DNA of 33,071 bases from Enterococcus sp. PF1-24 (GCF_029893325.1 NZ_JARXWL010000029.1:1-33071), one strand, 5' to 3'. Counted from the first letter of the stretch, positions 1-10,659 are shown. Translations and numbers: made by a program. Notes: generated by a model not told the origin, from the sequence alone.

Positions 1-7
1 AAAAAAC

Positions 8-54
8 AGAAATCCCACAAAACCATAATGGTTTTCATAGAATTTCTTTTTTTT
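8..54. terminator. Bidirectional rho-independent terminator
   Basis: An inverted repeat pairs agaaat (8-13) with atttct (42-47) and, inside it, aaaacc (19-24) with ggtttt (30-35). A run of T follows on the plus strand (47-54) and a run of A precedes it (1-6), so it could end transcripts from either side, including the minus-strand gene that stops at 102. Confidence 0.6.
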
Positions 55-101
55 GAAACTACGAACATAATTTACTTATGTCACAGCCCCTTTTTGTAGG
101 A

Positions 102-881
102 TTAATCTTTTGTAAAATCAACCATGATGCTACCGTTAGTTGTTTCAATCTCTAAAATTTTCTTCGCGCTATTACTTGAATTTTTGGGTAAGTTACTTTT
201 TGCATTGGTTGTTTTTGAAGTGATTTCAAAATCTTTTTGATGGCCGACAATATCACCAGAAACGGTGGCATTGGTGGTTTCAACCGATAAAGAATTAGTG
301 ATAGCTAAATTAGCGAAAATCACTTTACCATTAGTGGTTTCAATCGTACCGTCCGCAATTTCATTATCTTCTAAAAGCACCTTACCATTTGTCGTTTCGG
401 ACTCTAAATAATCTGAAAAATTACTGTTATTAATTTTGATTTCGCCGTTAGTGGTATTGATTTTAGCTTTTTCAACTTCGAGATTTTCAATCAGAACTTT
501 ACCGTTAGTAGTTTCTAAATCAAGTGAATCTAATTGTTGCTGAGGTATTTCAATGACTAAAGTTCTATCGGTGAAATCAAAATTTAGCCATGAAAAAAGA
601 AAATTAAATGGGCGATTTCGTTTTTGAATAACTAAATGCTCTCTTTTTAAAGAAATATCATAATCATTTTGTTGATTTTCTTGATAATAAACTGTTAAAG
701 AATCTTTTTTTCTATCAGTGCCGATAACTTGTACTTGGATATTTTTATCTTCAATTGCGATTGTTGAAACAGCTGCATCTGCTTCAAAAACCCCATCATT
801 TTTTTGTGATTGTGAGCGTAAGCGGAAAACCGCAAAAATCAACGCTAATATTAATAGGAAACGAACAACATTTTTTCTCAT
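102..881 (-). CDS. DUF4097-type membrane-anchored beta-repeat protein
   Basis: The 259-residue product starts with a short basic stretch and one hydrophobic segment (about residues 5-19), so it is probably an N-terminally anchored protein facing outward. The rest is a repetitive beta-rich domain in which the motif TTNG or TTNA recurs about seven times, mostly about 20 residues apart (ETTNGKV, NTTNGEI, ETTNATV). This matches the putative-adhesin/DUF4097 family with its predicted parallel beta-helix. Members often sit near envelope-stress genes, but no such partner is visible here. The start is supported by a GGTGGAG ribosome-binding site. No enzymatic role can be assigned. Confidence 0.75.
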   Translation of the reverse strand: MRKNVVRFLLILALIFAVFRLRSQSQKNDGVFEADAAVSTIAIEDKNIQVQVIGTDRKKDSLTVYYQENQQNDYDISLKREHLVIQKRNRPFNFLFSWLNFDFTDRTLVIEIPQQQLDSLDLETTNGKVLIENLEVEKAKINTTNGEIKINNSNFSDYLESETTNGKVLLEDNEIADGTIETTNGKVIFANLAITNSLSVETTNATVSGDIVGHQKDFEITSKTTNAKSNLPKNSSNSAKKILEIETTNGSIMVDFTKD

Positions 882-2758
<1,877 letters not shown>

Positions 2759-2840
2759 AAGAAAGATTCTTACTATTATAAATATAAATTTAGTAGAACC
2801 GTAATTATTGAAAGATTCAAACTAACAAGGAGCGATTAAA

Positions 2841-3950
2841 ATGACACAAGATATAGCTTATGAAAGTTTTGAACGATTAGAAGAGTTTATGGTTTTAGGT
2901 TTTAAAGCAGCTGGCGTACCAGCTGAAGATGCTGCCATTTGTGCAAAAGTTTTAATAGAATCTGATAAACGGGGGATTGATTCCCACGGTGTCGGACGTT
3001 TTAAACCAATTTATATTGATCGTATTGAAGATGGTATTTTATTTACAGAAACTAAGCTAGAAGTTGTTAGAGAAACCAAAACCACCGCTGTTGTCGATGG
3101 TCATGATGGCATGGGCCATGTGATTGGGGTTAAGGCGATGGAGTTAGCGATTGCTAAAGCCAAAGAATACGGTATGGGGATGGTTGCCGTGCGCAACTCT
3201 AGCCATTACGGAATTGCCGGCTACTATCCTTTAATGGCAGCCGAAGCTGGCATGATTTGCTTTACCGGTACCAATGCGCGACCATCAATTGCGCCGACTT
3301 TTGGGGTAGAAAATATGTTAGGAACTAATCCTTTAACGGTCGGTTTCCCTACTGATGAAGCATTTCCTTTCGTGCTAGATTGTGCAACTTCCATTACCCA
3401 ACGGGGGAAAATTGAACATTATGCCCGTATTGGCAAAACAATGCCTTATGGCTGGGTGATTAACGAAAAAGGCGAAGCGGTTACTGATCCCGATGTAGCT
3501 TTAGAAGGGTTGGTTAAAGGCACTTGTGCGTTAACACCGCTGGGGGGAATTGGTGAAGAGTTGGCTGGCTATAAAGGTTATGGCTATGCAACGATTGTTG
3601 AAATATTATCGGCTGCTTTGCAAGGGGGCAATTTCCTTCATCAATTAACCGGTCTGAGTGCCACAGGTGAAAAACAACCATATCATTTAGGGCATTTCTT
3701 TATGGCAATTGATATTGAAGCTTTTACCGATGTGGCTGATTTTAAGAAAACCGCTGGCGATATTTTACGAGCATTGCGGGCTTCTAAAAAAGCTGAAGGG
3801 GCTGAACGAATTTATACTGCCGGTGAAAAAGAATATTTGGCTTTCTTAGAGCGCTCTGAAACCGGAGTACCTTTAAACAAAGCTGTTCGAGATTCCTTAA
3901 CAACGGTTCGAGATAACTATCAAATTGATTTCCGTTTCAGTTGGGAATAA
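2841..3950 (+). CDS. Ldh2/YlbC-type NAD(P)-dependent 2-hydroxyacid dehydrogenase
   Basis: A 369-residue member of the Ldh_2 family, which includes YlbC-type malate dehydrogenase, ureidoglycolate dehydrogenase AllD, sulfolactate dehydrogenase ComC and diketogulonate reductase. Family marks are DSHGVGR (about 47-53), NSSHYGIAGYY (about 119-129, with His122 the likely catalytic residue), GTNP (161-164) and LDCATS (179-184). The family oxidises 2-hydroxy acids or related hydroxyls with NAD(P). The exact substrate cannot be read from sequence. Its place between glpK and dhaK is where a glycerol dehydrogenase (GldA) would be expected, so a role in C3 metabolism is inferred. AGGAG precedes the ATG. 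The 82-bp gap to glpK shows no strong terminator. Confidence 0.85.
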   Translation: MTQDIAYESFERLEEFMVLGFKAAGVPAEDAAICAKVLIESDKRGIDSHGVGRFKPIYIDRIEDGILFTETKLEVVRETKTTAVVDGHDGMGHVIGVKAMELAIAKAKEYGMGMVAVRNSSHYGIAGYYPLMAAEAGMICFTGTNARPSIAPTFGVENMLGTNPLTVGFPTDEAFPFVLDCATSITQRGKIEHYARIGKTMPYGWVINEKGEAVTDPDVALEGLVKGTCALTPLGGIGEELAGYKGYGYATIVEILSAALQGGNFLHQLTGLSATGEKQPYHLGHFFMAIDIEAFTDVADFKKTAGDILRALRASKKAEGAERIYTAGEKEYLAFLERSETGVPLNKAVRDSLTTVRDNYQIDFRFSWE

Positions 3951-3974
3951 AAAGCAGCGTTAACTTATAAAAAT

Positions 3975-4007
3975 AGAACAGAAAGTTTATCAGCAGCTTT
4001 CTGTTCT
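3975..4007 (+). promoter_or_regulatory. Perfect 11-bp hairpin between the dehydrogenase gene and dhaK
   Basis: agaacagaaag (3975-3985) is exactly complementary to 3997-4007, with an 11-nt loop. No T-run follows, so it does not look like an ordinary terminator. It lies about 35 bp before the dhaK start and could be an attenuator, an mRNA-stabilising end or a processing site. Confidence 0.5.
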
Positions 4008-4042
4008 AACTATTTAAATTTGGAAATGAGGTTGAAGCGTCA

Positions 4043-5026
4043 ATGAAGAAAATAATTAATGATCCGAAAAATATTTTGCCAGAAATGTTAGCAGGTTTAA
4101 CGGCAGCTTATAGCGATTTAATTGAATTAGTGCCAGAAACTTCTGTAATTAAACGCAAAGAAAATGCGAAACAAGTTGCTTTAGTTAGTGGTGGCGGCAG
4201 CGGTCATGAACCAGCCCATGCTGGTTTTGTTGGCGATGGTATGTTAAGCGCAGCAGTTTGCGGGCAAGTGTTTACGTCACCCACGCCGGATCAAGTTTTT
4301 GAAGCGATTCAAGCTACCGATATTGGTGAAGGCGTCGTTTTAATTATTAAAAATTATTCTGGCGATGTCATGAATTTTGAAATGGCGAAAGATATGGCTG
4401 AGATGGAAGATGTTGAAGTAGGTGTGGTGTTGGTTGATGACGATATCGCTGTTGAAAATAGTACCTTCACCCAAGGACGTCGCGGCGTTGCCGGCACCGT
4501 TTTAGTGCATAAAATTTTAGGAGCAATGGCTCGCAAAGGGGCTTCAGTTAAAGAAATCGAAGCTTATGGCAGCGAATTAGTTGCTAAAATTAAAACAGTC
4601 GGAATCGCTTTATCAGGAGTAATTGTTCCTGAAGTTGGTAAACCAGGTTTTGTTTTGGCTGATGATGAAATGGAATATGGCGTTGGTATCCATGGTGAGC
4701 CCGGTTATCGCCGTGAAAAAATTAAAAGCTCACAAGAGATGGCAGCGGAAATCGTTGAAAAATTGAAAGCTGAATTTAATTGGCAAGCTGGTGAAAGCTA
4801 TGGGGTTTTAGTCAATGGTATGGGAGCGACACCGTTAATGGAGCAATTTATTTTCTTTAACGATGTGAAAAATATTTTAGCCAAAGAAAGCATCACGATT
4901 TCCTTTAGTAAAGTTGGCAATTACATGACTTCATTAGAGATGGCTGGTCTTTCTTTAACAATGATAAAAACTGACGAAGCAATTGTTCAAGCATTAAATG
5001 AACCTGTCACAACGATTAGTTGGTAA
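4043..5026 (+). CDS. dhaK: PTS-dependent dihydroxyacetone kinase, DhaK subunit
   Basis: Substrate-binding subunit of the phosphoenolpyruvate-dependent dihydroxyacetone kinase. It binds dihydroxyacetone covalently through a histidine and receives phosphate from DhaL-ADP. The 327 residues carry the GGGSGHEPAHAG motif (about 50-61) and GIHGEPG (215-221), in which His217 is the expected hemiaminal-forming residue. Length and order dhaK-dhaL-dhaM are typical. Weak sites around gaggttgaagcg precede the ATG. The product acts in the cytosol, giving dihydroxyacetone phosphate for glycolysis. Confidence 0.96.
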   Translation: MKKIINDPKNILPEMLAGLTAAYSDLIELVPETSVIKRKENAKQVALVSGGGSGHEPAHAGFVGDGMLSAAVCGQVFTSPTPDQVFEAIQATDIGEGVVLIIKNYSGDVMNFEMAKDMAEMEDVEVGVVLVDDDIAVENSTFTQGRRGVAGTVLVHKILGAMARKGASVKEIEAYGSELVAKIKTVGIALSGVIVPEVGKPGFVLADDEMEYGVGIHGEPGYRREKIKSSQEMAAEIVEKLKAEFNWQAGESYGVLVNGMGATPLMEQFIFFNDVKNILAKESITISFSKVGNYMTSLEMAGLSLTMIKTDEAIVQALNEPVTTISW

Positions 5027-5074
5027 ACTGTTAACAGGTTGGGAGCGAAATCAAAAGTAAGAAAGGATGGTTGA

Positions 5075-5656
5075 ATGTTTACACAAGAAAAATTAACTAT
5101 TGCCATTACAAAATTTAACGAAAAAATTCAAGAAAATCGCGAATATTTAAGCGAGTTAGATACCCCGATTGGTGATGGCGATCATGGCAATAATATGGCT
5201 CGTGGAATGGAAGCAGCGATGGCGGCCGGTATTACCGGCGATTGCAGTCAACAATTTAAACAATTAGCCATGACTTTAATCGGTAAAGTCGGTGGCGCTT
5301 CTGGCCCCCTCTATGGCACCGCCATGATGGAAATGAGTAAAGCTAGCAAAGATTCCAGTGATCCCGTAGTGATTTTAACAGCTGGTATTGCCGGTATTGA
5401 AAAACGTGGGCGGGCAACATTAGGAGAAAAAACTATGTTAGATTTATGGATTCCCACCGTAGAAGCTTTGAAAAACCAGCAATTAACCGCTGAAAAATTA
5501 AATGAACTAGTGGAAGCCACTAAAGATTTACTGGCGACAAAAGGCCGGGCTTCTTATGTAGGTGAGCGTTCCATCGGCCATATTGATCCTGGCGCCATGT
5601 CTTCAAAATATTTCTTTGAAGCCTTGCTAGAAGCGGAGGTGTTTACAGATGACTAA
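5075..5656 (+). CDS. dhaL: Dihydroxyacetone kinase, ADP-binding subunit DhaL
   Basis: Nucleotide-binding subunit that holds ADP/ATP as a tightly bound cofactor, is rephosphorylated by DhaM and passes phosphate to the substrate on DhaK. The 193-residue length is normal. The magnesium-binding signature DTPIGDGDHG (29-38) has Asp29, Asp34 and Asp36, and KVGGASGPLYG follows at about 70-80. A good Shine-Dalgarno (AGAAAGGATGG) lies before the ATG. The last 8 bases overlap dhaM, implying translational coupling. Confidence 0.96.
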   Translation: MFTQEKLTIAITKFNEKIQENREYLSELDTPIGDGDHGNNMARGMEAAMAAGITGDCSQQFKQLAMTLIGKVGGASGPLYGTAMMEMSKASKDSSDPVVILTAGIAGIEKRGRATLGEKTMLDLWIPTVEALKNQQLTAEKLNELVEATKDLLATKGRASYVGERSIGHIDPGAMSSKYFFEALLEAEVFTDD

Positions 5657-6017
5657 AGGAATTATTTTAGTTTCTCACGTTGAAGAGATTGCTCAAGGCT
5701 TAGCAAAATTAATTAAAGAAGTAGCCGCTGATGTACCCTTAACCATCGCTGGTGGGACTGAAGATGGTGGTATCGGAACTTCTTTTGAAAAAATTAGTGC
5801 TGCTTTTGAAGCAAATTCCAGTAGCGAATTAGTGGCGTTTTATGATTTAGGGAGTGCCAAAATGAATTTAGAGATGGCGATGGAAATGACGGAGAAAGAA
5901 GTCATTTTGTTAGATGTGGCTTTGATTGAAGGCGCCTATACGGCAGCAGCTTTATTACAAGTCGATACGCCTTGGAAAGAAATCGCCAGTCAGCTAGAGA
6001 AATTGAAAATTAAATAA
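5649..6017 (+). CDS. dhaM: PTS phosphocarrier subunit DhaM (single-domain form)
   Basis: EIIA-mannose-like protein that takes phosphate from HPr and rephosphorylates the DhaL-bound nucleotide. It is 122 residues, the short Gram-positive form without the fused HPr and EI domains of Escherichia coli DhaM. The expected phosphorylated residue is His10 (ILVSHVEEI), and GGTEDGGIGTS is also conserved. It overlaps dhaL by 8 bases, with AGCGGAGG inside dhaL as Shine-Dalgarno. A terminator follows. Confidence 0.95.
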   Translation: MTKGIILVSHVEEIAQGLAKLIKEVAADVPLTIAGGTEDGGIGTSFEKISAAFEANSSSELVAFYDLGSAKMNLEMAMEMTEKEVILLDVALIEGAYTAAALLQVDTPWKEIASQLEKLKIK

Positions 6018-6025
6018 AGCATAAT

Positions 6026-6066
6026 AAAAAACAGCGTAGCTTTAAATTAAGCTATTCTGTTTTTTA
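6026..6066 (+). terminator. Rho-independent terminator after dhaM
   Basis: aaaaacagcgtagctt pairs with aagctattctgttttt across a short AT loop, with one interruption, and ends in a T-run. It closes the glycerol/dihydroxyacetone block. Confidence 0.8.
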
Positions 6067-6122
6067 TTTATGATTGAAAACGATTGTAAATGAAAATTTT
6101 TTAATAAAAGCAGCTTTATGAG

Positions 6123-6151
6123 TTGCATGTTTATTTTTTTTGCGGTAAAAT
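6123..6151 (+). promoter_or_regulatory. Sigma-A promoter of the tetR-ABC exporter unit
   Basis: TTGCAT (6123-6128) and TAAAAT (6146-6151) are separated by 17 bp, close to the sigma-A consensus. The operator palindrome starts at the end of the -10 box. Confidence 0.7.
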
Positions 6152-6179
6152 GACACAATGTCATATGACGGTGTGTCAT
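6150..6179. promoter_or_regulatory. Palindromic operator for the TetR regulator
   Basis: A 30-bp dyad with outer arms atgacac and gtgtcat and a central tcatatga. All but four positions are symmetric. It overlaps the transcription start region of the promoter at 6123-6151 and lies 20 bp before tetR, which fits autorepression and drug-responsive control of the exporter downstream. Confidence 0.7.
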
Positions 6180-6199
6180 AATAGAAAGGAGGAAGCAAC

Positions 6200-6862
6200 A
6201 TGCCGACAGAAACATTTCTAAATCTACCGATAGAAAAACAACAGCGACTAATGGAAGCCGCGAAAATAGAGTTTTCTCGCGCGCCGCTAAAAGAAGCTTC
6301 GATAGCTAACATTATTAAGTTGGCTGGGATTCCACGGGGAAGTTTTTATCAGTATTTTACGGATAAGGAAGATTTATACTTCTATTATTATGATCAGTTG
6401 CAACGGGATACGCGACTTGAGTTTGAAGAAGCGTTGATTGCTGCCGATGGTGATATTTTGCAAGCAGCAGATGTTTATTTCGTAAAAATGATGACAGAAG
6501 TTTTAACTGGCGAGAACACAGCTTTCTTCAAAAATTTATTTATGAGCATGGACTATCATTCTTCCCGTCGCGTGACGAGAGACTTGGATTTTCCTGAAAA
6601 TGAAAGACCCATGAAACATAAACATCATCATCGAGAAATTCATAGTTTGTGGCGTTTAGTTAATCAGGAGGCCTTATGTTTTGAAAATTCACGAGAATTT
6701 GCGATGTTTATACGCACCTTAATGACAGTAGTTTTTATGGTAGTTTCTCATGGTTATCGCCGTTTAGGTGTTGATGAAAACTATCGGGTAGAAGATTCAA
6801 TTGCTGAATTTAGAACACAATTAAATTGGTATCGCCAAGGAATCTACAAGCAAGATGATTAG
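6200..6862 (+). CDS. TetR/AcrR-family transcriptional regulator
   Basis: A 220-residue repressor with an N-terminal helix-turn-helix (about 25-62). The recognition helix region reads AGIPRGSFYQYFTDKEDLY, the classical TetR pattern. The C-terminal ligand-binding half is unassigned, as usual for this family. A strong Shine-Dalgarno (AAAGGAGG) supports the start. It sits directly before the two ABC exporter genes on the same strand, so it most likely represses itself and that exporter. The inducer is unknown. Confidence 0.93.
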   Translation: MPTETFLNLPIEKQQRLMEAAKIEFSRAPLKEASIANIIKLAGIPRGSFYQYFTDKEDLYFYYYDQLQRDTRLEFEEALIAADGDILQAADVYFVKMMTEVLTGENTAFFKNLFMSMDYHSSRRVTRDLDFPENERPMKHKHHHREIHSLWRLVNQEALCFENSREFAMFIRTLMTVVFMVVSHGYRRLGVDENYRVEDSIAEFRTQLNWYRQGIYKQDD

Positions 6863-6960
6863 TTAGTCGTTCATATTCTGTTCATATTGCAAGAGTAGTA
6901 TAAATATCCTTGTGCACTCATTTTTTTGTAAATTACGATTTTTTAAAGGGAGGAATTTTA

Positions 6961-8688
6961 ATGGTTAAAATCTTTAAACGAATTACGCCAGTGGCTTTTA
7001 TCGCTGCGGTTTTGTTTATGATTGTACAGGTTATGTCAGATTTGTACTTACCAACCTTGACGTCCAACATTATTAATAATGGTGTGGCGACAGGAGATAT
7101 TGATTATATTTGGCAAACTGGACTTTATATGGTGGGCTTTTCTGTGATTAGTATTATTGCAGCCATCGGGAACACTTTTTTTGCAACAAGGGAATCTCAG
7201 CGCTTAGGGAAAAACTTACGAACTGAGATTTATCAAAAAGCTGAAAAAATGTCAAAAAATACTTTTGATAAATATGGAACAGCTTCATTAATCACGCGGA
7301 CTACTAATGATGTCACGCAAATTCAAATGGTTACCCAAATGTTTTTACGAATGATGATTAATGCACCAATTACTTTAATCGGTGCCAGTTTTATGGCTTA
7401 TCAAAAAGATGCTGAATTAACGAAAGTCTTTTTAGTAGTTATTCCGATTATGATTGTTTTAGTCGGCACTATCATGTATTTTGCAGTGCCATTATTTAAG
7501 AGCATGCAAAAGAAAACCGACCGTTTGAACTTAGTTTTTCGTGAAGGTTTAACTGGGGTGCGGGTAATTCGAGCTTTTAACAAAGGTAAATATGAAGAAA
7601 ATCGTTTTGACGATGCCAATAAAGATTACACACAAACTGCAATTAAAGTAAATACCATTGTTTCGGTAATGATTCCTGTCATGACTCTTATTATGAGCGG
7701 AACAAATATTGCGATTACTTGGTTTGGTGGTCATTATATTGCGGAAATGCAATTAGAAGTAGGGAATTTAATTGCTTTCATGACTTATGCGATGCAAATT
7801 TTAATGAGCTTCATGATGTTAGCGATGATTTTCATTATGGTACCAAGAGCACAAGCTTCTGCTGATCGGATTAATGAAGTTTTAGATGAAGCTGATGAAG
7901 TTGTGGATGTTAAACAACCACAAACAATTAGCTTAGCTAAAAAAGCTACCACTTTAACTTTTGATCATGTGAACTATCGTTACGCAGGTGCGGAAGATTT
8001 GGCTTTAACCGACATTGATTTTTCTGCTAAATCAGGTGATGTCGTAGCTATTATCGGGGGAACAGGTTCAGGTAAAACGACTTTAGTTAACTTGTTGCCA
8101 CGATTATATGATATTGAATCAGGTAAAATTTTATTAAATGGTATTGAGATTGCACAAGCAACACAAGCCAATTTACGTGATTTAATTGGTTTTGTACCAC
8201 AAAAAGCTGTGTTGTTTTCAGGAACGATTCGTGAAAATATGCAATATGGTAAAGCCGATGCTACTGACGAAGAAATTTGGCGAGCATTAGCTATTGCTCA
8301 AGCGAAAGATTTTGTTGAAAATCTTGAAGAAGGTTTAGATAGTCACGTTGAACAAGGTGGCGGAAACTTTTCTGGTGGACAACGTCAGCGTTTAGCAATT
8401 GCCCGCGCTTTAGTGAAAGATGCAGACTTATATGTTTTTGATGATTCTTTCTCTGCTTTGGACTTTAAAACAGACGGTTTATTAAGAGCTGCTTTAAAAC
8501 AAGAAGTGACTGACAGTATTATTGTTTTAGTTGCGCAACGAGTAAGTACAGTAATTGATGCCGATACGATTCTTGTTTTAGATGAAGGTCGCGTGGTGGG
8601 TAAAGGAACTCATGAAGAATTATTAGCGAATAATGAAACTTATCAAGAAATTGTTCATTCACAATTGAGAGAGGAGGAAATTGCATGA
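6961..8688 (+). CDS. Heterodimeric ABC exporter, subunit with degenerate ATPase site
   Basis: Half-transporter of 575 residues: six-helix membrane domain (about 10-300) and a C-terminal nucleotide-binding domain. Walker A is GGTGSGKT (about 366-373) and the signature FSGGQ (about 470). Walker B ends in FDD, where the catalytic Glu is replaced by Asp, and the switch His is Gln (VAQRVST). These changes mark the noncanonical site of a heterodimeric multidrug exporter of the EfrAB/EfrCD/BmrCD kind. The start is set at the ATG after GGGAGGAATTTTA; an upstream GTG extension lacks a ribosome-binding site. The stop overlaps the next gene by 4 bases. Drug export is inferred from family and the TetR neighbour. 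Confidence 0.9.
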   Translation: MVKIFKRITPVAFIAAVLFMIVQVMSDLYLPTLTSNIINNGVATGDIDYIWQTGLYMVGFSVISIIAAIGNTFFATRESQRLGKNLRTEIYQKAEKMSKNTFDKYGTASLITRTTNDVTQIQMVTQMFLRMMINAPITLIGASFMAYQKDAELTKVFLVVIPIMIVLVGTIMYFAVPLFKSMQKKTDRLNLVFREGLTGVRVIRAFNKGKYEENRFDDANKDYTQTAIKVNTIVSVMIPVMTLIMSGTNIAITWFGGHYIAEMQLEVGNLIAFMTYAMQILMSFMMLAMIFIMVPRAQASADRINEVLDEADEVVDVKQPQTISLAKKATTLTFDHVNYRYAGAEDLALTDIDFSAKSGDVVAIIGGTGSGKTTLVNLLPRLYDIESGKILLNGIEIAQATQANLRDLIGFVPQKAVLFSGTIRENMQYGKADATDEEIWRALAIAQAKDFVENLEEGLDSHVEQGGGNFSGGQRQRLAIARALVKDADLYVFDDSFSALDFKTDGLLRAALKQEVTDSIIVLVAQRVSTVIDADTILVLDEGRVVGKGTHEELLANNETYQEIVHSQLREEEIA

Positions 8689-10571
8689 GTAAATCCTCAA
8701 ATGAAACACCAAAAAGTCAACCAATGCGTGGCGGCGGTGGACCTGGACGGAATATTGGTGTAAGTGGACCAAAAGCCAAAAACTTTGGCGGTACGGTTAA
8801 ACGTTTATTAGGTTATATGAGTAAACGTTTAGGAGCAATTATTGCAGTTTTGGTATTAGCAATTGCCTCCGTTATTTTCCAAATTCAAACACCGAAAGTT
8901 TTAGGGAAAGCAACAACTGAAATCTTTAACGGTGTGATGAAGGGCGTTCAACAAATGCAGCAAGGGCAAGCTGTCAAAGAATTTCCAATTGATTTTGATA
9001 AAATTGCGCAAATTATTTTCACTGCCATTGCTATGTATTTAGTTTCAGCAGCCTTTAGTTTCTTGCAACAATTTATTATGACAAGAGTTTCACAACGGAC
9101 GGTTTATGAATTACGACAAGATTTTGAATCAAAAATGAATCGTCTGCCAATTTCTTATTTTGATAGCCATACCAACGGGGATATTATGTCACGGGCAATT
9201 AATGATATGGATAATATCGCTGGGACTTTACAACAAAATTTGACCCAATTAATTACCAGTACTGTCATTTTAATTGGTGTTTTAGCGATGATGTTATCAA
9301 TTAGTTGGCAATTGACTTTAGTTGCTTTAGTGACTGTTCCTTTAAGTTTAATCGTAGTTATGGTGGTTGCACCAAAATCACAAGGCTTTTTCTCAACTCA
9401 ACAAAACAGTCTTGGTCTATTAAACAACCAAGTTGAAGAAACTTATGCTGGTCATACGGTTGTTAAAACTTTCAACCATGAAAATGCTAACCAAGAAGTT
9501 TTTGAAGTTGAAAACGAAAAATTATATGAGTCTGGTTGGAAAGCCCAATTTATTTCTGCCATGATTATGCCTTTGATGAATTTCATTAAAAACTTAGGTT
9601 ACGTCTTTGTAGCGGTTTTAGGTGGGATTAAAGTTGCTAATGGGAATATGGATTTAGGGGATGTGCAAGCATTCTTACAATATACAAACCAATTTTCACA
9701 ACCAATTACGCAAATTGCTAGCTTAATCAATACTATTCAATCAACTGTAGCTTCTGCAGAACGGATTTTTGAAGTATTAGATGAAGATGAAATGGATAAT
9801 GAAGTTTCTGGTTTACCAGTTGAAGAAAATTCACCATATAAAGTGCGTTTTGAAAATGTACAATTTGGTTATAATGAACAAGAGTTATTGATGACCGGCT
9901 TTGATTTAGATGTGAAATCCGGCCAGATGGTAGCGATTGTCGGGCCAACTGGTGCTGGTAAAACAACCTTAATTAACTTGTTAGAGCGTTTCTACGACGT
10001 TAGTGGCGGTAGTATTCGCTATGAAGGTCAAGATATTCGTGATATTAGTCGCGAAGATTTACGTCAACATTTTTCAATGGTTTTACAAGATACTTGGCTA
10101 TTTACCGGTTCTATTTATGATAATATTAAATATGGTAATGAATCAGCTAGTCATGAACAAATTATTGCAGCGGCTAAAGCAGCCCACGTTGATGAGTTCG
10201 TTCATAAATTACCAGATGATTATCGCACAGTTTTAAATGAAGATGCTAGTAATATTTCTCAAGGGCAACGTCAGTTAATTACGATTGCCAGAGCATTTTT
10301 AGCAAATCCGGATGTTTTAATTTTAGATGAAGCAACATCTAGCGTAGATACCCGGACGGAAGTTTTAATTCAAAAAGCTATGAATCGCTTATTGGAAAAT
10401 CGGACAAGTTTCGTAGTAGCCCATCGTTTATCAACAATTCGCGATGCCGACAATATTATTGTTATGAATCACGGTTCAATTGTTGAAACCGGAAATCACG
10501 ATCAATTAATGGCTCAGAATGGCTTCTATGCTGACTTATACAACAGTCAATTTTCAGAAGAAGAGGAATAA
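8685..10571 (+). CDS. Heterodimeric ABC exporter, catalytic subunit
   Basis: Partner half-transporter of 628 residues. A Gly-rich N-terminal cytosolic tail (RGGGGPGRN) precedes six membrane helices. The nucleotide-binding domain has Walker A GPTGAGKT (about 420), Walker B LILDEA with catalytic Glu (about 550) and an intact switch His (VAHRLST). Its signature is ISQGQ rather than SGGQ, so it completes the degenerate site with the first subunit, while the first subunit's SGGQ completes the active site. ATGA overlap with the preceding gene indicates coupled translation at equal levels. A terminator follows closely. Confidence 0.92.
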   Translation: MSKSSNETPKSQPMRGGGGPGRNIGVSGPKAKNFGGTVKRLLGYMSKRLGAIIAVLVLAIASVIFQIQTPKVLGKATTEIFNGVMKGVQQMQQGQAVKEFPIDFDKIAQIIFTAIAMYLVSAAFSFLQQFIMTRVSQRTVYELRQDFESKMNRLPISYFDSHTNGDIMSRAINDMDNIAGTLQQNLTQLITSTVILIGVLAMMLSISWQLTLVALVTVPLSLIVVMVVAPKSQGFFSTQQNSLGLLNNQVEETYAGHTVVKTFNHENANQEVFEVENEKLYESGWKAQFISAMIMPLMNFIKNLGYVFVAVLGGIKVANGNMDLGDVQAFLQYTNQFSQPITQIASLINTIQSTVASAERIFEVLDEDEMDNEVSGLPVEENSPYKVRFENVQFGYNEQELLMTGFDLDVKSGQMVAIVGPTGAGKTTLINLLERFYDVSGGSIRYEGQDIRDISREDLRQHFSMVLQDTWLFTGSIYDNIKYGNESASHEQIIAAAKAAHVDEFVHKLPDDYRTVLNEDASNISQGQRQLITIARAFLANPDVLILDEATSSVDTRTEVLIQKAMNRLLENRTSFVVAHRLSTIRDADNIIVMNHGSIVETGNHDQLMAQNGFYADLYNSQFSEEEE

Positions 10572-10576
10572 TTTAG

Positions 10577-10626
10577 TAGAAAAAGATGAAGAAAAAACTT
10601 TTTTCTCATCTTTTTCTATTTTTTTT
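10577..10626 (+). terminator. Rho-independent terminator after the ABC exporter
   Basis: tagaaaaagatga (10577-10589) pairs exactly with 10606-10618 and is followed by an eight-base T-run. Confidence 0.85.
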
Positions 10627-10659
10627 GAAAAAAAGGCACTAAAAGTTCAAAAAATTCGT

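Noticed and set aside
6910-6960. Upstream GTG extension of the first ABC subunit
   Set aside because: The ATG at 6961 has a strong GGGAGG site, and the extension has none and does not resemble exporter N-termini.
10003-10236. Reading frame of 77 residues inside the second ABC gene
   Set aside because: It is an out-of-frame shadow of a well-conserved nucleotide-binding domain.
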